Shown here one piece after another: positions 59,830-64,000 of a stretch of 64,000 nt of DNA (positions within the stretch are counted from its first letter, which is position 1; each line of letters begins with the position of its first letter). This DNA is from Diphasiastrum complanatum (Eukaryota; Streptophyta; Lycopodiopsida; Lycopodiales; Lycopodiaceae), in contig CM055095.1 in the NCBI GenBank assembly GCA_029204225.1, forward strand, positions 76,774,471 to 76,838,470. The letters run 5' to 3'. The position numbers and the translations under genes were made by a program. The notes beneath the pieces were generated by a model that saw only the letters and a list, made by a program, of their open reading frames with translations, did no database searches and was not told the origin of the DNA.

Positions 59830-61190
59830 CTAAAAACATGGATCACTAGAAGCATATGTGCGTTGCACATTCTTTGAGGACTCGCTACATTGTGTACATA
59901 AAACATCATCTGCCCTATAATTTAAGTGGCAAGCTAGCAAAATGTTGAGCAAATGCGTATGGAACTCATCATGAATACGATCTTTCATACGTTGATGGCT
60001 CAAGCATATATAGTTATCAGTATTTTCCCTGATAAAAATCAGTTGGGCTGAGCCAGTTGTCATGTTTAGTTAATTGCCATCCTCATCAAAGATCCTTAGA
60101 CAATAAATGCCCTCCACCATTCCCTCTCCAATATGAACATCCTTGAAGCATGCTTCACCATTTTCAATCGTTAATAGTACTCAGTAGCACACGTGATCCA
60201 ATGTCTTGCTGCTTGTTGTTTGACCATACATCCATTGATAATTGGTAAGGATAATATACGTTCGGCACAAAGCTATGCACCATTGACTTCAATGCATGTG
60301 TTTCTCATGCCCATGTTGTTCCTCAAAAAATTATATTTTTGCAGGTGGCCCATGTTTGACAATCAATGTCAAAGAAACTGAAGAGATCTTTGGAGAATGA
60401 CTCATATTAAGAATGCATCTAATGTTCAGCAACCTCTATGCAACATCAAAACTATCATTCATAATCATTCATGGTTCTGTATATGGTGCAATATTCAAAA
60501 TGCTCCCCCAAGTATGAAATCGCGAATGAACTTACATTTTATCTCACACCATCAAGACACGAAGACGATCATCATCATCGTGCTTATCCAAATAGACAGA
60601 ATCATATGTCTTCTTACAAAAGTACTTCAGCTTCCAATTCTCCAACTTTATCTTAAAAATTTTGTATCTGAACTTCAAGAACGTGGACATTGTTACTAAG
60701 ATCAGCCATATTATATTTTTGTAGAGACTGATCAAATAGATCTTTGGATATGAGAGAGAAAATGCCATAGAATAAGTAGCAGATCGTGATGGAGCATAGA
60801 CACAAGAAAAGATGAACACTGAATATTTTCTAAGCCATGAATGCTGACCAATCATTTCTTGAAAAGGTTTTGCACAACACATTTTCAATTTTGTTGCAAT
60901 TCCCTTCCTCGGGGATATCCAACAAGTTGAATTGTACAAGGTCACCGTAGTACTCAACATTGTTCATAAACCTAAGAATTGACCTAAAATCCTTCTTAAA
61001 TAATGATATAGTCCATCTACAGTAGTACTCATCAACCGCACACATGATCCAATGTCTTGCAACTTGATGTTTGACCATAAATCCATTGATAATTGTTTTG
61101 GATAATATACGTTCGGCACGAAGCTTTGTGCCATTGACTTCAGTGCATGGATTGGCATGAGAATCAGAAACTTTCACTATCAACATATCT
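59830..61190 (-). repeat. local duplication within unrecognised gene region
   Basis: 60190-60370 plus 60705-60842 repeat as 61020-61365: shared blocks include ATAATATACGTTCGGCAC, TATTTTTGCAGGTGGCC and GAGAGAAAATGCCATAGAAT. The left copy holds about 330 extra bases. Minus frames such as GTKLRAERILSKTIINGFMV and TTGSAQLIFIRENTDNYICL are not recognised. Confidence 0.7.
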
Positions 61191-61379
61191 CAAAAAATTC
61201 TATTTTTGCAGGTGGCCTATGTTTGACAACCAATGTCATGATTAGAGCGAATGATCAAAGAGATCTTTGAATCTGAGAGAGAAAATGCCATAGAATAAGT
61301 ACCAGATCGTGATGGAGCATACACACGACAAAAGCTGAACAATGAATCTTTTATAAGACATGAATATTGGGAAATTATT

Positions 61380-61900
61380 TTTTCAAAACCAATTGGACAG
61401 CCACATATTTGAGCTGGCTACCAATAACACAAAGCTACGCGCCGAGCTGGCACAACTCCAACAAGAGAACCAAGTGGCACAACAACATGTCCAAGCGGCG
61501 AAGGCCATAGTCCTAAAGCTAAAAAAAATGAGGCAACCTTTCATGACTACATTAAGGCTCTTTACAAGTCATTGGTGGATGCAACTGCCAAGATCCAAGA
61601 AGCCACGACTTCAGTGCAACAAGAGCTATGCCCATTCCAGGCCCAAATACAGTGCCCCAGACAGAGAATCAACGCCTAGGAGCAGAGGTAGCAGCCCTCC
61701 ATCAAGAAAGAACGGAGTGGCGAGCCCAGCCAATGCCAACCACATGCCCGCTCACCCAACATGAGGCAGACAATCTGACCTAGTAGTTGCAGCTTTTCAG
61801 ACAAACGCTCATGGGCTACCAAACTGCCTTTGATCAGTACCGACACTCATTTGAATGTTACAAACACCTTCAATTATTACATTGTAATTTTGACGAATTC
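61380..61900 (+). other. unrecognised coiled-coil reading frame, frameshifted
   Basis: Starts NTKLRAELAQLQQENQVAQQ, continues after shifts with NEATFHDYIKALYKSLVD, ENQRLGAEVAALHQERTEW and LMGYQTAFDQYRHSF. Probably a decayed TE or gene exon with a coiled coil. No family assigned. Confidence 0.4.
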
Positions 61901-63570
61901 AAGCTTCTCCCTATTTGAAATTAAGTACAATGACATACAACTGGCTCTTCTTTGGTATACATGTATAACCAGCCTTCTTTGTGTTACATGGAAAGGATGA
62001 CACATAGTGGTATTTACAAGCAAAACCTCATTTAATTAATTGGAAGTACTAAACATGCTTACATTCTTTAGTATTTCTATGCTTATTAGAGTCAAATTTT
62101 ATGGCCTCTTTATGTGTTGTGCCAATTTGCCATATTTATACTTGGCCTAGATACTTTTTGATTGACCTTTACCTACACTATACTAATTGGGGACTCCCCC
62201 ATGAACATCAGATGGATTTGAGTCTTATAAGCCATAACTTTGTGGCTTCAACTTTCTTAATATCATGTACATTTTGTTTAAAATGACAAATAAGAGATGG
62301 CACCGTCACGTTTTTATAAAAATTAAATCCTTGCAATAAACTAGTGGCTTCAAGTGGTTGAAATTTAGGCTTATATGAGTTGATTGCGGTTAAACTCGTT
62401 CAGTCTTCCACTCCTTAGAACACAATTTTAACAACTGCACATGTTCCCCCTCGTAACAGTTTATTAACTTGTTTTGTTTTTTTTTCCTAAATGAGCTTAG
62501 AGCACATCACGTACTACTAATTTTATGCACAAGTGCACATTGTGAGGTTGAACCTAACCCTGGAGCCAAGCCCTAAGTATGCCAATGGAGAAGTAGAAGC
62601 GCTTTCTGCTCTATCAACATGGCAAAAATTTCTCTCTTGCCTTATTCATCTCACTATTCTTGACTTTGATGCTAGTTCGCACATCATACATTTATCTTTT
62701 GTACACCAATATGAAATACGATTAATATTTATATAATGATATTGCCAATTTTAACTTCATACATTGATCCTTTGCGTACTATGAGATTAGAGCATCGTTT
62801 AAATAATGATAGTACATGTTTGAACTTCATACATTTATCTTTTGCATACCAACCAAACTTCATACATTTATCTTTTGTGTACGAACATGAGATAAGATCA
62901 TTGTGTATATAATTATAGCCTCAAAAGTTTGAGCTTAATTTAAGGATTTTATTTTATATATAGGGAGTTATGACTATTTGCTAAGAGAGACATAAGCTTT
63001 TTCTATAGCAATTTATTGATAACATCTCAATACCATACTCATGTTCCATATTTACACTACACATCCATTTACAACCCGTCTTAGGCCTATAATCATAATT
63101 TAGTACAAAGATCCTAAGTTTTGGAGCTTGCAATTTAATATTGAGTTGATTTCTACGAATGCACATTATCAAATTTTGAGGTGGGAGGACCGGAGGTGGG
63201 TTTCCTTTGCCACACCAACGCTCTTATGACTAGGATGCACCAATATGAATTGTTTCAAGATGAAGTACTAAGTGCCTGTCCCCAAGGGTCACCTGGGATT
63301 AGAAGGTGGGCTGAGCCCCTCTTTCATTGAACACTCAATTAGGTTTTAGGCACGAACTTGTGCCTCGGATAGATCACCTAGGATTTAGAACGTGGGCCGA
63401 GGCCCGAGCCCCTTTTCCATTAAACACCCAATTAAGTTCTAGGCATCTACAACCCCCCATTCTCTCAAAGGAGTCACACATCATATTCACCCAGTCAATG
63501 GCTATTCAAGCTATGAAATGGCAGCTCAGATCATGGATACTAAGAAGGTGATAAAGGGTAAACCACCATA
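61901..63570. other. AT-rich DNA, nothing recognised
   Basis: Short repeats of TTCATACATTTATCTTTTG occur near 62690-62880 (at least three copies). 63280-63450 has two related GTGCCTxGGATxRxTCACCT blocks. No gene seen. Confidence 0.45.
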
Positions 63571-63579
63571 ATGTACTAT

Positions 63580-64000
63580 ATATACCTGGTGGGGCACGTG
63601 CAGCGGTGCAGGGTTCGATCCCAGGGAAAGGCGTTATTTATTTCTTATAAAAGAATTGGCTGGCCTTAACGAATTAGCATTAATATATAAATTATCGTAT
63701 TAGAGCTCGCCACGTGGGCTCCATAACCCCCGGAGAGCCGTCACATGACGGGCCTGGTGGGTGAAGTTTTCTTACAGATTTGTCATGTTATCGTTCGTCA
63801 TGGAGACGGGCAGCCGGCGGTTGACCGTAGGGATGGACCGCTTCCGTGGGCTTTTGACGGGTCCCTTGACGGGCTAGTGACGGTCTCCTCGCTCTTGCGC
63901 GCGCGCGCGCGCTGCCGTCTCGTCGAAGCTAATCGATCAATAATGTATCGATATCGATCACAACAAGAGAGAACGAAAACTAATGGATCGATCGAAAATT
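63580..64000. other. CpG-rich block with B-box-like word, (GC)8 and ATCGAT cluster
   Basis: 63610-63624 GGGTTCGATCCCAGG resembles a Pol III B box. 63751-63764 CCGTCACATGACGG is a hairpin. TGACGGG-type words recur. 63897-63912 is (GC)8, followed by an ATCGAT-rich end. This may be a promoter or TE end; undecided. Confidence 0.35.

Overview
The window looks like nuclear DNA of a land plant with a large, repeat-rich genome. I base this on a minus-strand gene with a plastid-type transit peptide, plant-type spliced introns of 11 to 18 kb, plant LTR retrotransposons with initiator-tRNA-Met primer sites, hAT transposons, and very long CT/GA microsatellites. A fern, lycophyte or gymnosperm would fit, but I cannot choose between them from sequence alone.

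Host gene: four minus-strand exons (54298-54550, 37294-37404, 19164-19330, 7939-8084) have splice sites and fully compatible codon phases. They encode a transit peptide, a low-complexity acidic linker, and the conserved segment just before the catalytic core of plastid starch branching enzyme. The gene continues beyond the left edge. Almost everything from 8 to 54 kb lies in its introns. Four CACGTG motifs lie within 400 bp upstream of its ATG.

Mobile elements: the introns and flanks hold about 15 pieces of one LINE group (ORF1 with coiled coil and RRM; ORF2 with AP-endonuclease, reverse transcriptase and a C-terminal Cys/His motif). One is almost full length (47518-52485) with a single nonsense codon in ORF2. 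There are also several Ty3/gypsy pieces (5.8-7.2, 10.0-13.4, 22.3-25.4, 28.9-32.2 kb), copia-type LTRs (35.1-36.1 and 38.2-38.65 kb), a copia gag (40.3-41.1 kb), two DUF659-type hAT transposase genes (25.6-28.6 and 43.3-45.0 kb), and small hAT-like MITEs with GAAACG or TTCGAA arrays.

Most notable: (1) In all four LINE copies that retain the ORF1/ORF2 junction, ORF2 has no ATG nearby and lies in the ORF1 frame behind one conserved TAG. The TAG is followed by a 6-nt spacer and a G-run that can open a stem, which suggests programmed stop readthrough. (2) All five copies reaching the 3' terminus carry a 14-nt hairpin (5-bp stem, 4-nt loop) with two covarying base pairs. (3) LINE 5' ends repeatedly abut (CT)n, giving head-to-tail chains of elements in microsatellites.

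Right end: 57.5-61.2 kb holds minus-strand exons of an unrecognised gene ending in a SET-domain fragment, next to a CACTA-like terminus. 61.9-63.6 kb shows nothing recognisable, and the last 400 bp are CpG-rich.
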